Shown: positions 24,683-33,606 of the stretch, one piece after another
Position numbering within the stretch: the stretch's first letter is position 1
Layout of the letters: every line of letters starts with the position of its first letter
From: an uncultured Eubacteriales bacterium
GTDB lineage: Bacteria > Bacillota > Clostridia > Christensenellales > Borkfalkiaceae
Direction: 5' to 3'
Assembly: GCA_900549005.1 (NCBI GenBank)
Contig: URMT01000003.1
Coordinates: 1 to 47,428, forward strand
Length of the DNA stretch: 47,428 nucleotides
Translations under genes and position numbers: made by a program
Notes under the pieces: model-generated
Told to the model about the DNA's origin: nothing
Database searches by the model: none
What the model saw: the letters and a program-made list of their open reading frames with translations, nothing else

Positions 24683-25395
24683 TTTTTGAGCACCCCCGCT
24701 TTTTTCAGTTCGCGCGAAATTACCATTCCTATGACCGAGCCGACAAAACAGAGTGCAACGATAGCCGCCGTCATACCGACGATTACCCACGGGTCTGTGC
24801 CGCCGAGGAACATGGTAACAGCCTCGTTCTCCGCGCCCGTAACTGTGTAGTTCACGTTGTAATAAAGCCAGAGAAGTGGCACGGTCAGCGGCATGTACAG
24901 CGTGCCCGCCATAACGCACGCCCAGTCGTTTTTATAACTGCGGAAGATGGCAAACACCAAAAGTTCCGCCACCACCGCACACACGGCGATGAGCGCCATT
25001 GGCGGAAACATCATCACGAGAAACAGAGCGATAAAGATGCCCATAATGGTCATGGAACCGGCCTTTCGCACCTTCATAAGCCCTATCACGGGAAATATGG
25101 AAAATTGCAGTCCAAGCCCCAACTGAATGATTCCGAACACGGGAACATGGATGAGAAGCGGCATAATGGCGCTCGTCACCAGCGTACACGCCGTGATGAT
25201 GGCGAGGAACACGATGTCCTTGATCTTGTAACGGCGGAACATCTTACTATCGTCTTTGTCGCGCGCCTCACGCTTTTTAAGTTTTTCCTCAAAAGCAGCT
25301 TGCTTGGGCGCAACGGCCGCCTGCATTGCAAGCGTATTTTCTATAAGCGCGGCGACGTCGGCGTTTTGTGTTGTGGTTTTGCTCGTATTTTCCAT
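24679..25395 (-). CDS. MptD-family ECF transporter substrate-binding (S) component
   Basis: This 238-residue protein has a hydrophilic N-terminal tail of ~55 residues (rich in Lys/Ala/Glu), followed by five to six membrane helices starting at IKDIVFLAIITACTLVTSAI. The pattern and context fit MptD-type S components, which capture the substrate in the membrane plane and dock on EcfT. In group A Streptococcus the equivalent position is taken by SiaF of the SiaFGH heme importer. Heme, a porphyrin or a metal chelate is therefore the leading substrate guess here, by gene order rather than by binding residues. ATG at 25395 is 3 nt after the preceding stop. Confidence 0.78.
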   Translation of the reverse strand: MENTSKTTTQNADVAALIENTLAMQAAVAPKQAAFEEKLKKREARDKDDSKMFRRYKIKDIVFLAIITACTLVTSAIMPLLIHVPVFGIIQLGLGLQFSIFPVIGLMKVRKAGSMTIMGIFIALFLVMMFPPMALIAVCAVVAELLVFAIFRSYKNDWACVMAGTLYMPLTVPLLWLYYNVNYTVTGAENEAVTMFLGGTDPWVIVGMTAAIVALCFVGSVIGMVISRELKKAGVLKK

Positions 25396-25398
25396 ATA

Positions 25399-27096
25399 TC
25401 ACTTTACTTCCTGCATTACTCCGCTGTCCACACGGTAAATCCTGTCCGCAATCGCCATAGTGGATTCCCTGTGCGATACGAGGATAATGCTCTTTTTACT
25501 CTTCTGCTCAGCGAGTGACTTCAAAATCATTCCCTCGTTGATGGAATCGACGTTGCTCGTCGGTTCGTCCAACAAAATGAGCTGGCTGCCTTTTAGGAAC
25601 GCGCGGGCAAGCCCGATACGCTGTTTTTCGCCCGCCGAAAGATTGTCGCCCATTGCCCCGACCTGCGTCTTGTAGCAGTCCGGCAAAGTCATGATAAAGT
25701 CATGCACCGACGCCATTTTGCACGCCCTTTCGATTTCTTCCTGCGTGGCACCCGGCTTGGCGATGCGAAGGTTTTCCTCGATGCTCTCGTCAAAGAGATA
25801 GGTCGTCTGCGACACCATCGTTACGTTGTCCAATAGATTATCCGAGGCGATTTTATCGACGTCTGTGCCGTTGTAATTTATTTCGCCCTTGTCCTTCTCC
25901 CAAAAACGCAACAGCAGTTTGAGGAAAGTGGACTTGCCGCATCCGCTTTCGCCGACGATGCCGATAATTTCGCCCTTTTCGGCGTGCATGCACACGTCTT
26001 TGAGTACGGGCGCGTTCTTTTCATACGCAAAGGACAAGTCTTTGACGTTCAGGTTTTCGTAATCGAAAGTCTTTCCGTTCTTTATAGGTGTGACCGCAGG
26101 CTTTTCTTCCAAAAGGTTCAGAACCCTGTCGCCGCTGGCAAAGGTCTGCGTGAGGTTGCCGGGCAACGCCGACACCGCCAGCACGGGGCCGAAACTTCCG
26201 AAAATCGTCACAACGCCGATGAGCATTCTCCCGAGGTCGAGCATCTCGAAGTACACGAGCAATATGCCGACAATCAGCGAGATTACGATGAACAGCGTTA
26301 CCATGAGTTCGGTGGCGGCACTTGCCTTTGTGATGCCGTTTTTCATTTTCTTCGTCTCTTTCAGAAGAATATCCGAACGGCGGTTGACCTCGCTCTCCCT
26401 GTCATTTTCGGCATTGTTCAGAACAATGTCTTTAATACCCTTGATACTGTCGAGGAAGTAAGCGTTGAACGAGGCGAACTCCTTACGGTAGTTCACGCCC
26501 GATGCTTTGAGTTTGCCCGACGAAATGAGCGGCACGATTATGCCGATGACGATATACCCCGCAAGCGCCACGAGAGCCAAATACCAGCTTGCGATAAATC
26601 CCACGAACAGGAACACCGCCAGCGACACCAGCACCGCAATGCAAATCGGGCTGATGGTGTGCGCGTAGAACACTTCGAGCGTTTCGATGTCGGAAGTGAT
26701 CATGGCGATAATACTGCCCTTTTGCTTACTTTCGAGCTTTGCGGGACAGAGCACGCGGAGTGCCGCGAAGATCTTATCGCGCAATACCGCAAGCAACTTG
26801 AACGCGATATAGTGGTTACTGTACTGTTCGAGATACCGAAGTCCTCCACGCACGACGCCGCAGCCGACGGCAAGGCCGATGATCCAGCCCCATGCGAGGG
26901 GGATTTCGGCGCACAAGCCGAGGATGCCCAAAGCCTTTGCCACACCCGTTGCGCCGAATACCGTCACGCCCATCGCAGCGATAAACCCGACAGAGCCGTT
27001 GATGACGGCGAGTATCATTATATACGACAGCGAACCGAGCAGCACAATGAGGCTCGCCATGATTTTTGCGCCGCTTCTGCGAAGTTTTGCTTTCAT
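25399..27096 (-). CDS. ABC transporter permease/ATPase (IrtB/SiaE-like half)
   Basis: This 565-residue half-transporter has six helices of the type IV (exporter) fold (about 10-310), followed by an ATPase with Walker A GESGCGKST, Walker B LILLDEPTSNVD and the SHRE switch. Its signature reads LSAGEKQR instead of LSGGQ/E, a Gly-to-Ala change in the C-loop that may weaken one of the two ATP sites, as in asymmetric heterodimers. It overlaps its partner (27093-28853) by 4 nt. Pairs of this type flanking ECF genes act in siderophore or heme uptake in relatives (IrtAB, YbtPQ, SiaDE). Confidence 0.83.
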   Translation of the reverse strand: MKAKLRRSGAKIMASLIVLLGSLSYIMILAVINGSVGFIAAMGVTVFGATGVAKALGILGLCAEIPLAWGWIIGLAVGCGVVRGGLRYLEQYSNHYIAFKLLAVLRDKIFAALRVLCPAKLESKQKGSIIAMITSDIETLEVFYAHTISPICIAVLVSLAVFLFVGFIASWYLALVALAGYIVIGIIVPLISSGKLKASGVNYRKEFASFNAYFLDSIKGIKDIVLNNAENDRESEVNRRSDILLKETKKMKNGITKASAATELMVTLFIVISLIVGILLVYFEMLDLGRMLIGVVTIFGSFGPVLAVSALPGNLTQTFASGDRVLNLLEEKPAVTPIKNGKTFDYENLNVKDLSFAYEKNAPVLKDVCMHAEKGEIIGIVGESGCGKSTFLKLLLRFWEKDKGEINYNGTDVDKIASDNLLDNVTMVSQTTYLFDESIEENLRIAKPGATQEEIERACKMASVHDFIMTLPDCYKTQVGAMGDNLSAGEKQRIGLARAFLKGSQLILLDEPTSNVDSINEGMILKSLAEQKSKKSIILVSHRESTMAIADRIYRVDSGVMQEVK

Positions 27097-28853
27097 AATT
27101 CACGCTCCTTTACACATGCCGCGGTCGCGCCCGTGATCTCTTTATACCCTTCTTCCAACGCTTTTTGCGTATTGAACAGCTTTGCATAGCAGCCCTGCGC
27201 GCTCATAAGCTGCGCATGGCTGCCGCATTCCTTTATTTCCCCTTCTTCCATATAGTAGATATTGTCCGCGGGGACGACGTTTGCAAGGCGGTGCGAAATG
27301 ACAATTACGCTTTTGTTCTTGCTCATTGCCTTGATGTTATCCATTATGATTGCCTCGCTCTCGATGTCGATATTGCTCGTTGCCTCGTCAAAGACGTAGA
27401 TGTCTTTGTCCGCTACGAGGTTGACCGCAAGCGCCAGCCGCTGTTTTTGCCCGCCCGATACGTTGTTCGCATCCTCTGTAATGACCTTATCCAGCCCGCC
27501 GTTCTCCTTTATAAAGTCTGCGAGATTGACAGCCTCTAACGCCGCCCAGATTTCCTCATCGGTCGCGTTCTTCTTTGCAAGTTCAAAGTTGGCGCGCACG
27601 GTGTCGTTAAAAATATAAGTGTTATAGGAAACGGACGCGAGGCGGGAATAGTAGGACTCGCGCGTTACGTTCTCCAAAACTTCACCCCCGACGGTTACGT
27701 TGCCTGCTTTCGGGCGGTACGCGCCGACGAGCATATTGACGACGGTGCTCTTTCCGCAGCCGCTCTCGCCGACGATTGCGGTCATTCCTTTTTCGGGGAA
27801 AGTCATACTCACGTTTTCAAGCACGTCGCGCTTGCCGTCGTAGGAGAAGGTCACGCTGTTTAATTTCAATTCCGTTCCCTTTACTTCGTTTTCGCCCCAT
27901 ACGGGATCGGGAACGTTGAGGAGAGATATTATCTTTCTGCCCGCGCTCGCGCCGTTCATGGCGACATGGAAAGCCGAACCGAGCGAACGGAGCGGCAGGA
28001 AAAACTCCACCGCCACAAGAATGAGAAAGAGCGCGGCGGCAGGCGCAAGCCAGCCGTTCATAAGTCCGACAATCGAGAGCGCGATGCCCGCGCCCGCGCC
28101 GCCGTATGCCACCAAGTCCATGATGGTGGTACTTGCAAGCTGCATGACGAGCACCTTCATCGTGATCTTGCGGAACTCCTCCGCGCTCGCGTTCATCTTG
28201 ACGTGGCGGGCGGCGTCTGCCTTGAAGATTTTGAGTTCTTTCAATCCCTGCACGCTGTCTAAAAAGGCGTCGCCCATCGAGGTGTATTTGCCCCAATACT
28301 TTGCGAATATCTTTTTGGCATACTTACTTACCGCCACGATGGACACGGGAATGAGCGGCACACACGCCAAAAGCACCAGCGAAGTGCGCCAGTCTATCCC
28401 AACGCAAATGCAGAACAAAATAATAGGCGCGAGCATGGAAAAAAAGAACTGCGGCAGATATGTGGAGTAATACAGATCGAGCTGTTCGATGCCCTCCATT
28501 GAAACCTGCGTCAGCCCAGCCATGCTCATGCCGTCCGTACTGCGAACGCCGAGTTTTAAGATTTTGTCATAAGTGCGTTCGCGCAAGTCCTTTTTGACCT
28601 TGCGCCCCAGCATATCTTTCAAATTGCCGGTGCAGCGGCTGGCGATATAACGCACGATAATCGCAACGACCGCCGTTATTGCGGGATATATGTAGGCGAG
28701 CGGCTCGTATCCTTCAATGAGGAAGTACACCGCCCAGCAGATGCTCGCCGTAATGCCGATGTTTGCAAGCATACCGAGCACCATTAAAAGGACGGTATAG
28801 ACGACGTACTTTTTGTTTCCGCCGATGAGCTTTAAGAGTTCTTTATCAAACAT
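27093..28853 (-). CDS. ABC transporter permease/ATPase (IrtA/SiaD-like half)
   Basis: This 586-residue partner of the preceding entry has six membrane helices, then an ATPase with GESGCGKST, signature VSGGQKQRLALAVNLV and Walker B IYVFDEATSNID. Exporter-fold ABC proteins that nonetheless import (mycobacterial IrtAB, Yersinia YbtPQ) share this organisation. The start ATG lies inside the end of the upstream YgbA-like gene (8-nt overlap). The operon is so compact that all seven genes are probably on one message driven from the operator-controlled promoter at 29364-29392. Confidence 0.84.
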   Translation of the reverse strand: MFDKELLKLIGGNKKYVVYTVLLMVLGMLANIGITASICWAVYFLIEGYEPLAYIYPAITAVVAIIVRYIASRCTGNLKDMLGRKVKKDLRERTYDKILKLGVRSTDGMSMAGLTQVSMEGIEQLDLYYSTYLPQFFFSMLAPIILFCICVGIDWRTSLVLLACVPLIPVSIVAVSKYAKKIFAKYWGKYTSMGDAFLDSVQGLKELKIFKADAARHVKMNASAEEFRKITMKVLVMQLASTTIMDLVAYGGAGAGIALSIVGLMNGWLAPAAALFLILVAVEFFLPLRSLGSAFHVAMNGASAGRKIISLLNVPDPVWGENEVKGTELKLNSVTFSYDGKRDVLENVSMTFPEKGMTAIVGESGCGKSTVVNMLVGAYRPKAGNVTVGGEVLENVTRESYYSRLASVSYNTYIFNDTVRANFELAKKNATDEEIWAALEAVNLADFIKENGGLDKVITEDANNVSGGQKQRLALAVNLVADKDIYVFDEATSNIDIESEAIIMDNIKAMSKNKSVIVISHRLANVVPADNIYYMEEGEIKECGSHAQLMSAQGCYAKLFNTQKALEEGYKEITGATAACVKEREL

Positions 28854-29232
28854 TACCTTTCGCCTTCTCTTCCTTTTTTAACTTCTTTTTGTATTTTATC
28901 ATCTGAAAGACGTGTCCCATCGCGAACACAGGGTGCGTGAATATCATTCTCGGCCCCGACCACTTCATAACATCCTTTATCTTCTCCCGCATATCCGGCT
29001 TATAGCAATGGATTTTACAGAAGGAACAGAATTTTTTGTTGACCTTGAACGGGCATTTTTCGAGACGGAAGAGCGCGTATTCTGTAAGCGCCCTGCATTC
29101 CTCGCATAGCTCCTCCCCTCTCGTTCCGTGCTCGCCGTGGCAATATTTTTTGATCATCACGGGGATGAGCTTCTTTTCTTTCTCCCACGCTTTGAGTTCT
29201 TTGGGCGTTTTCTGCGTTTTTGTTCCCTTCAC
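28846..29232 (-). CDS. YgbA-like protein (nitrous-oxide-stimulated promoter family), Cys-rich
   Basis: This 128-residue protein of the YgbA_NO family has conserved cysteines in YCHGEHGTRGEELCEECRAL, KCPFKV, KKFCSFCKIHCY, and the KWSGPRMIFTHPVFAMGHV block. E. coli ygbA responds to nitric oxide and iron status, but its biochemistry is not established. I chose the GTG at 29232 because AGAGG sits 6 nt upstream; a GTG 13 codons earlier would put the start inside the operator repeats. It leads the ECF operon, and its link to iron/NO stress fits the proposed heme or iron uptake role. Confidence 0.78.
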   Translation of the reverse strand: MKGTKTQKTPKELKAWEKEKKLIPVMIKKYCHGEHGTRGEELCEECRALTEYALFRLEKCPFKVNKKFCSFCKIHCYKPDMREKIKDVMKWSGPRMIFTHPVFAMGHVFQMIKYKKKLKKEEKAKGNV

Positions 29233-29259
29233 GATTTGCCTCTGTTTCGCCACATACGA

Positions 29260-29392
29260 GTTCGCATACACTAACTCACGGGCGAAAAATTAGGTACGCA
29301 GTAGCGAACTTATGGGTTAAATAAAAATTCGCCTTTCAAGTTCCCTCTTGCGAACCAATATATAGTATAATCATTTCTGCCTTGCAAGTCAA
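29260..29392 (-). promoter_or_regulatory. Promoter and triple operator B of the YgbA-ABC-ECF operon
   Basis: On the minus strand TTGACT (29387-29392) and TATACT (29364-29369) are 17 bp apart. Exactly 8 nt downstream of the -10 lies operator B1, GTTCCCTCTTGCGAAC (29340-29355). It is followed by B2, GTACGCAGTAGCGAAC (29294-29309), and a weaker B3, GTTCGCATACACTAAC (29260-29275). All three keep the GTTCGC-N4-GCGAAC frame with one or two mismatches. Three sites across the start region suggest tight, cooperative control of this operon. Confidence 0.68.
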
Positions 29393-29445
29393 ATATATTT
29401 ACCGCGGTTAATTAAATCTTTCCGAAAAATTTGCCTGCACAAAAA

Positions 29446-29469
29446 AAGGAACGCACGCGGCGTTCCCTT
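29446..29469 (-). terminator. Terminator of the canonical DtxR/MntR gene
   Basis: AAAGGAACGC pairs with GCGTTCCCTT with one mismatch around ACGC. On the minus strand the stem runs into TTTTTT. It lies 6 nt beyond the stop. Confidence 0.68.
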
Positions 29470-29474
29470 TTTCC

Positions 29475-29849
29475 TTACTCTTTGATATAATTCCGGAACA
29501 CTTCCATCATCTCGTCGGAGACGACGTGTTCCATGCGGCAGGCGTTTTCTTCGGCAAGTCCAGGCTTTGCTCCGAGCTTCATAAGCGCCTTTGTGAGCGT
29601 CTGATGCCGCTCGTAAATACCCTCTGCTTTTTTTCTGCCTGCGTCGGTGAAACTCAGATTTCCCGTTTCGCGGTCGATATGGATATACCCTTTCTTTTCG
29701 AGGAGATTGACGCCGCGCGAGACGCTCGATTTGGCAAGACCGAGTTCATCGCACACGTCCACCGCACGGACATTTGCCTTTTTGCGGTGAAGTAGCAGGA
29801 TTGTTTCAAGATACATTTCTTCTGATTCTCGTATTCTTTTAACGGCCAT
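29475..29849 (-). CDS. DtxR/MntR-family metal-dependent transcriptional regulator (canonical, short)
   Basis: This 124-residue regulator has the family N-terminus RESEEMYLETILLL, a winged helix (VRAVDVCDELGLAKSSVSRGVNLLEKKGYI, wing RETGNLSFTDAGR) and an intact metal/dimer motif NACRMEHVVSDE. It lacks the C-terminal SH3-like domain of DtxR, as in MntR. It should repress uptake genes when Mn2+ or Fe2+ is replete. The ATG at 29849 has GGGGG 8 nt upstream; the longer in-frame reading is not coding. It has its own promoter and lies between the ECF operon and the second ABC pair. It is a prime candidate for the protein binding the GTTCGC palindromes. Confidence 0.86.
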   Translation of the reverse strand: MAVKRIRESEEMYLETILLLHRKKANVRAVDVCDELGLAKSSVSRGVNLLEKKGYIHIDRETGNLSFTDAGRKKAEGIYERHQTLTKALMKLGAKPGLAEENACRMEHVVSDEMMEVFRNYIKE

Positions 29850-29883
29850 GTATGTTTCCCCCTTTTTCTCATCGTTTTTATTT

Positions 29884-29912
29884 ATTATAGTCGATTTATA
29901 GCGCAAAGTAAA
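29884..29912 (-). promoter_or_regulatory. Promoter of the canonical DtxR/MntR gene
   Basis: On the minus strand TTTACT (29907-29912) and TATAAT (29884-29889) are separated by 17 bp. No GTTCGC-type operator is present, so the regulator is probably expressed independently of the regulon. Confidence 0.65.
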
Positions 29913-29959
29913 GAAAAATAGTCTGCTAACTTTCCCGTTCAACAATAAACTGTCGATAT

Positions 29960-29999
29960 AAATAATAAATGCGCGGTGCTTGCCGCGCATTTATTATTT
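29960..29999 (-). terminator. Strong terminator after the second ABC pair
   Basis: A perfect 17-bp stem (29960-29976 with 29983-29999, GC core ATGCGCGG) has a 6-nt loop. On the minus strand it ends in ATTTATTATTT. It lies 17 nt beyond the stop at 30017. Confidence 0.8.
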
Positions 30000-30016
30000 C
30001 CCGGAACCATTTTCGG

Positions 30017-31768
30017 CTATACATTTTGCGTTGCTCCGCCGAGTTTCCAGCCCACGGACTTTTCGCGCATAGCAATAAATTCGGCATACTTGCCCTGCTT
30101 TGCCAAAAGTTCCTTATGCGTGCCCTCTTCGACGATCTTGCCGCCGTCAAGTACGATGATCTTATCGGCATGGCGGACAGTCTTTAACCTATGCGCGATC
30201 ATGATGACCGTTTTGGACTTCGTCAGCTCCTGAATGGCGTTTTGCAGCATCCATTCGTTTTCGGGATCGACGTTCGCCGTCGCCTCGTCCAAAATAATGA
30301 CGGGGCTATCTTTTATGATTGCGCGGGCTATGGAGATGCGCTGTTTTTCACCGCCCGAAATGCTCGCGCCGCCCTCGCCGATGACCGTATCGTACCCGTC
30401 GAGGAGCGCGGATATAAAGTCATGACAGCACGCCTTTTTCGCAGCCTCCATCACTTCCTCCATACTCGCGTCCGGCTTGCCAAAACGTATATTGTTGGCT
30501 ATCGTATCGTTGAACAAGTACACGTTCTGGAACACCATGCTGTAATTTTTAAGCAAACTGTCCAGCTTATATTCGCGCACGTCGTGCCCACCGAGGGAGA
30601 TGCTTCCCTTATCAACATCCCAGAACCGCAAGATGAGGTTACAGAGCGTCGTTTTGCCGCTGCCTGAACCGCCGACAATGGCGAGCGAGGAACGCGCGGG
30701 TATATCTACCGTAACGCCGTCGATGATCTTGCGCTTGTCGTAGGAAAAATCCACATTCTGTACGGAAATATCCGTCTTTGCGGGCGTTATCTCCTTGCCG
30801 TTGATGTCCATGACGGGCAGGTTCATCGCCGCCTCGATCTTATCGATGCTGTTTGCCGCTACACGAAGTAAAGCCGACATATTGCCGCCCGAATCGAGAT
30901 CGTTGAACACCATAAAAGAGGCGATGCAGGCGACGAGCGCCGTAAACAACGGCATAGAAAGCTGCGTGTAGAGCCATACCGACACCGCGATAATAGCCAC
31001 ACCGGCAAGTTTGACGGCAACGCCCTGCAATGCCATGAACGGAATATAGTTCTTTTCGAGCGCGTAATTGACGTCCCTGTCCTCTTTGATGGCGGAAGTT
31101 ACTTTTTTATTGGCCTTGCCCGTCAGATTATACGACTTGATGACCGCAATGCCCTGCACATATTCAAGCACGGCCTCCACCGCTTTGTCGCTCGAAACAG
31201 TCTTTCTGTCCGAGTTCTTTTCGCCCGCCTTATGCAGGAAATGATTGATAATAAGAAAGAGAACGAACCCCGCCGCGGCGACAAGTCCTATGCGCCAATC
31301 AAAAACAAGCAACGAAATGGTTATGACGAGCGCCATAAACAGCCCTTTGGTGGTAAGGAGCAGGCAGCGCGTGAGTGTATCCTGCAATGACTCCGCCGTG
31401 TTGGTCGCGGTGTTGGCGATCTGTCCGAGGTTATGTTCGTTGAAATACCCCATCGGCGCGTATTTGAGCTTGTCGGCTATGCGGATACGCGCGTTCGCCG
31501 CTATGGTATAGCCCGCATACGTCAGAAACTGCGTAGAGAAATAATTGCATACGGCGGCGAGCAATACTCCTCCGCCCACAATGCCGAACGCCGACCAGAC
31601 CGTGGACATGGTCGCTGTTCCCTCTATCATATTTTGCAGGGCATACGCCGTTGCAAGGAGTGAAAACGCGGTAAATACCGACTGCAACAGCCCGAATACG
31701 AGCGCAATTATCATATGCTTGCGCTGTTTCCCGGCAAATTTTATAAACTTCAACAGATATTTGAACAT
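30017..31768 (-). CDS. ABC transporter permease/ATPase, second IrtAB/YbtPQ-like pair, downstream half
   Basis: This 583-residue half-transporter has six membrane helices (about 18-310; first helix after the basic KFIKFAGKQRKH). Its ATPase has Walker A GGSGSGKTT, signature ISGGEKQRISIARAI, Walker B VIILDEATANVD and the AHRL switch. Family members of this type handle siderophores, drugs or peptides, and substrate cannot be read from sequence. The start is 3 nt after the stop of its partner (31772-33532), so the two form a heterodimer. It is more similar in layout to the 38110-39852 protein than to its partner, suggesting that the pairs arose by duplication. Confidence 0.84.
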   Translation of the reverse strand: MFKYLLKFIKFAGKQRKHMIIALVFGLLQSVFTAFSLLATAYALQNMIEGTATMSTVWSAFGIVGGGVLLAAVCNYFSTQFLTYAGYTIAANARIRIADKLKYAPMGYFNEHNLGQIANTATNTAESLQDTLTRCLLLTTKGLFMALVITISLLVFDWRIGLVAAAGFVLFLIINHFLHKAGEKNSDRKTVSSDKAVEAVLEYVQGIAVIKSYNLTGKANKKVTSAIKEDRDVNYALEKNYIPFMALQGVAVKLAGVAIIAVSVWLYTQLSMPLFTALVACIASFMVFNDLDSGGNMSALLRVAANSIDKIEAAMNLPVMDINGKEITPAKTDISVQNVDFSYDKRKIIDGVTVDIPARSSLAIVGGSGSGKTTLCNLILRFWDVDKGSISLGGHDVREYKLDSLLKNYSMVFQNVYLFNDTIANNIRFGKPDASMEEVMEAAKKACCHDFISALLDGYDTVIGEGGASISGGEKQRISIARAIIKDSPVIILDEATANVDPENEWMLQNAIQELTKSKTVIMIAHRLKTVRHADKIIVLDGGKIVEEGTHKELLAKQGKYAEFIAMREKSVGWKLGGATQNV

Positions 31769-31771
31769 AGT

Positions 31772-33532
31772 TTAATCCTCCGCCCTGTCCTTTGCGCCGA
31801 TATGCGCCTGCCACAGCTCGTTATAGAGCGCGGACGATTTGAGCAGCTCTTCATGCGTGCCGCTCGCCTCGATTTTACCACCGTTGACAAGGAATATTTT
31901 ATCCGAATCGACGATGGTCGAGAGCCTGTGCGCGACGACGATGAGCGTTTTGCCCTGCACGAGTTTTGACACGGCGCTCTGAATGACCGCCTCGTTTTCC
32001 GGATCGGTATAAGCAGTCGCCTCGTCTAAAATGACGACGGGCGCGTTTTTGAGCATGGCGCGCGCAATGGCAATGCGCTGTCTTTCACCGCCTGAAAGAT
32101 GCCCGCCCGAACTGCCGACCACGGTGTCGTAGCCGTTTTCGAGTTTCATGATAAATTCGTGGCAGCCGGACGCTTTGGCGATATTCTCTACCTCCTCGTC
32201 GGTCGCGGTGAGGTTGCCCTTGCGGATGTTTTCGCGCACGCTCTCGTTGAACAGGAAGTTATCCTGCGCGACGTAGGCGATGTTTTGGTTGAGCTGTTCG
32301 AGCGGAATTTCGCGGATGTCCTTGCCGCCTATGGTTATTTTCCCGCTCCCGACGTCCCACATGGAGGCGATGAGCTTTGCGATCGTCGATTTTCCGCTGC
32401 CCGAAGGCCCGACGAGCGCGTTGACAGTTCCCTGCCGGAACTCAAAATTTACGCCGTGCAGGATCTCTTTCCCCTCGTCGTAGCCGAACCGGACATTCTC
32501 GCCCTTTACGGTATAGTTTGTAAGTTTTACCTTATCTTTGGGGCGGACAAGCTCCGGCTTTTGCAGAATGGAGTTTATCTCTCCGACGATGACGCTGATC
32601 TTGCCGATGTCGTCGCTGTAACTCATAATGCCGATGAGCGGCGTGAGCATACCGAAGCTCAGCACGACGAGCATGACGAACTCGGCGAGGGTAACGCTGC
32701 CCTGAACGTAAAACGCGACAGATGCGGGCAATACCGTCAGAAGCACGGCGGGGAATACCGCCATTGCAATGGAAAAGAATATCTGGCTCTGTTTCATCCA
32801 ATCGATGGCAGAATGCGCGGACTCATACGCGGCATCGGTGAACTTCTTATATGAATCGGCAGACTGATTGAACGTCTTGATGACCTCGATGCCGTTGATA
32901 TATTCCACGGCGACAGAGTTGAGGTTCTTGCCCGCGCGCACATACCGCCCGAACTTCTTTTTGTAGCCTATCATCATGCACATATACATCAAAAGTCCCA
33001 CGGGTATCGTGATGAGCGAAATCAGCCCCACCCGCCAGTCAATCGTCATGATGTAAACGAACAAAGCGATGGGCGCGAGCAGTTTGGATGACACTTCGGG
33101 AACGATGTGCGCGAGCGTCGTCTCAATGCTGTCGATGCGCTCTAAAATGGTGTTCTTGATCTCGCCGCTCGGCCGCGAAAGGACATCGCCGAGCGACATG
33201 CGCGCGAGTTTGTCGCAGGCGCTCGTGCGAACATCGGAGATGACGGTGAACGTCGCCTTGTGTGAGATGGTCGTTGAAACCATGTGGCAAGCGTAATGTC
33301 CCACCCAGCACAGCGCGGCGATCAGCAGCCACATACCGTAAGTTCCGAACGTGAACGTAAATTCGCCCGCTACGAGCAGTTCCGTGATTTTGCCGAGGCA
33401 CACGAACGGAACAATGCCGAATCCGACTTCAAGCACCGCAAACAACACCGACAAAACATATCGGCTGCGGTACGGGCGCGCCCATTCGTACAAGTACGAG
33501 AACGTACCCCTCTCCTTACCTTTATTTGCCAT
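31772..33532 (-). CDS. ABC transporter permease/ATPase, second IrtAB/YbtPQ-like pair, upstream half
   Basis: This 586-residue half-transporter starts with a short basic tail and YLYEWARPYRSRYVLSVL, then six helices. Its ATPase has Walker A GPSGSGKST, signature LSGGERQRIAIARAM, Walker B VVILDEATAYTD and the AHRLS switch. AGGAGG precedes the ATG. Operator C lies 19-34 nt upstream, between this gene and the TetR gene 33607-34224, so the pair may answer to both regulators. DEATAYTD with Tyr after Ala is typical of the IrtB/YbtQ-like half and is shared in form with the 39849-41597 protein (DEATAFAD). Confidence 0.84.
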   Translation of the reverse strand: MANKGKERGTFSYLYEWARPYRSRYVLSVLFAVLEVGFGIVPFVCLGKITELLVAGEFTFTFGTYGMWLLIAALCWVGHYACHMVSTTISHKATFTVISDVRTSACDKLARMSLGDVLSRPSGEIKNTILERIDSIETTLAHIVPEVSSKLLAPIALFVYIMTIDWRVGLISLITIPVGLLMYMCMMIGYKKKFGRYVRAGKNLNSVAVEYINGIEVIKTFNQSADSYKKFTDAAYESAHSAIDWMKQSQIFFSIAMAVFPAVLLTVLPASVAFYVQGSVTLAEFVMLVVLSFGMLTPLIGIMSYSDDIGKISVIVGEINSILQKPELVRPKDKVKLTNYTVKGENVRFGYDEGKEILHGVNFEFRQGTVNALVGPSGSGKSTIAKLIASMWDVGSGKITIGGKDIREIPLEQLNQNIAYVAQDNFLFNESVRENIRKGNLTATDEEVENIAKASGCHEFIMKLENGYDTVVGSSGGHLSGGERQRIAIARAMLKNAPVVILDEATAYTDPENEAVIQSAVSKLVQGKTLIVVAHRLSTIVDSDKIFLVNGGKIEASGTHEELLKSSALYNELWQAHIGAKDRAED

Positions 33533-33550
33533 AAGTCCTCCTATATTTTA

Positions 33551-33566
33551 GTTCGCTTATGCGAAC
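33551..33566. promoter_or_regulatory. Operator C: GTTCGCTTATGCGAAC
   Basis: Perfect 6-bp half-sites flank TTAT. The symmetry extends to 22 bp with TTA on one side and TAA on the other. It lies 19 nt upstream of the ABC gene start at 33532, inside the leader or core promoter region. A clear -35/-10 pair could not be assigned. Confidence 0.68.
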
Positions 33567-33606
33567 TAATCTGCATGAGTTAAGGGGAGTTTCCCTCCCC
33601 TTATGT

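Noticed and set aside
24683..24919. N-terminal extension of the EcfT gene
   Set aside because: It is an out-of-frame reading of the S-component gene. The GTG at 24682 overlapping the previous stop is the credible start.
25984..27189. 401-codon open frame on the plus strand
   Set aside because: Antisense of a well-supported ABC transporter gene. The translation is low-complexity (His/Arg/Asp/Glu-rich), typical of reverse-strand noise.
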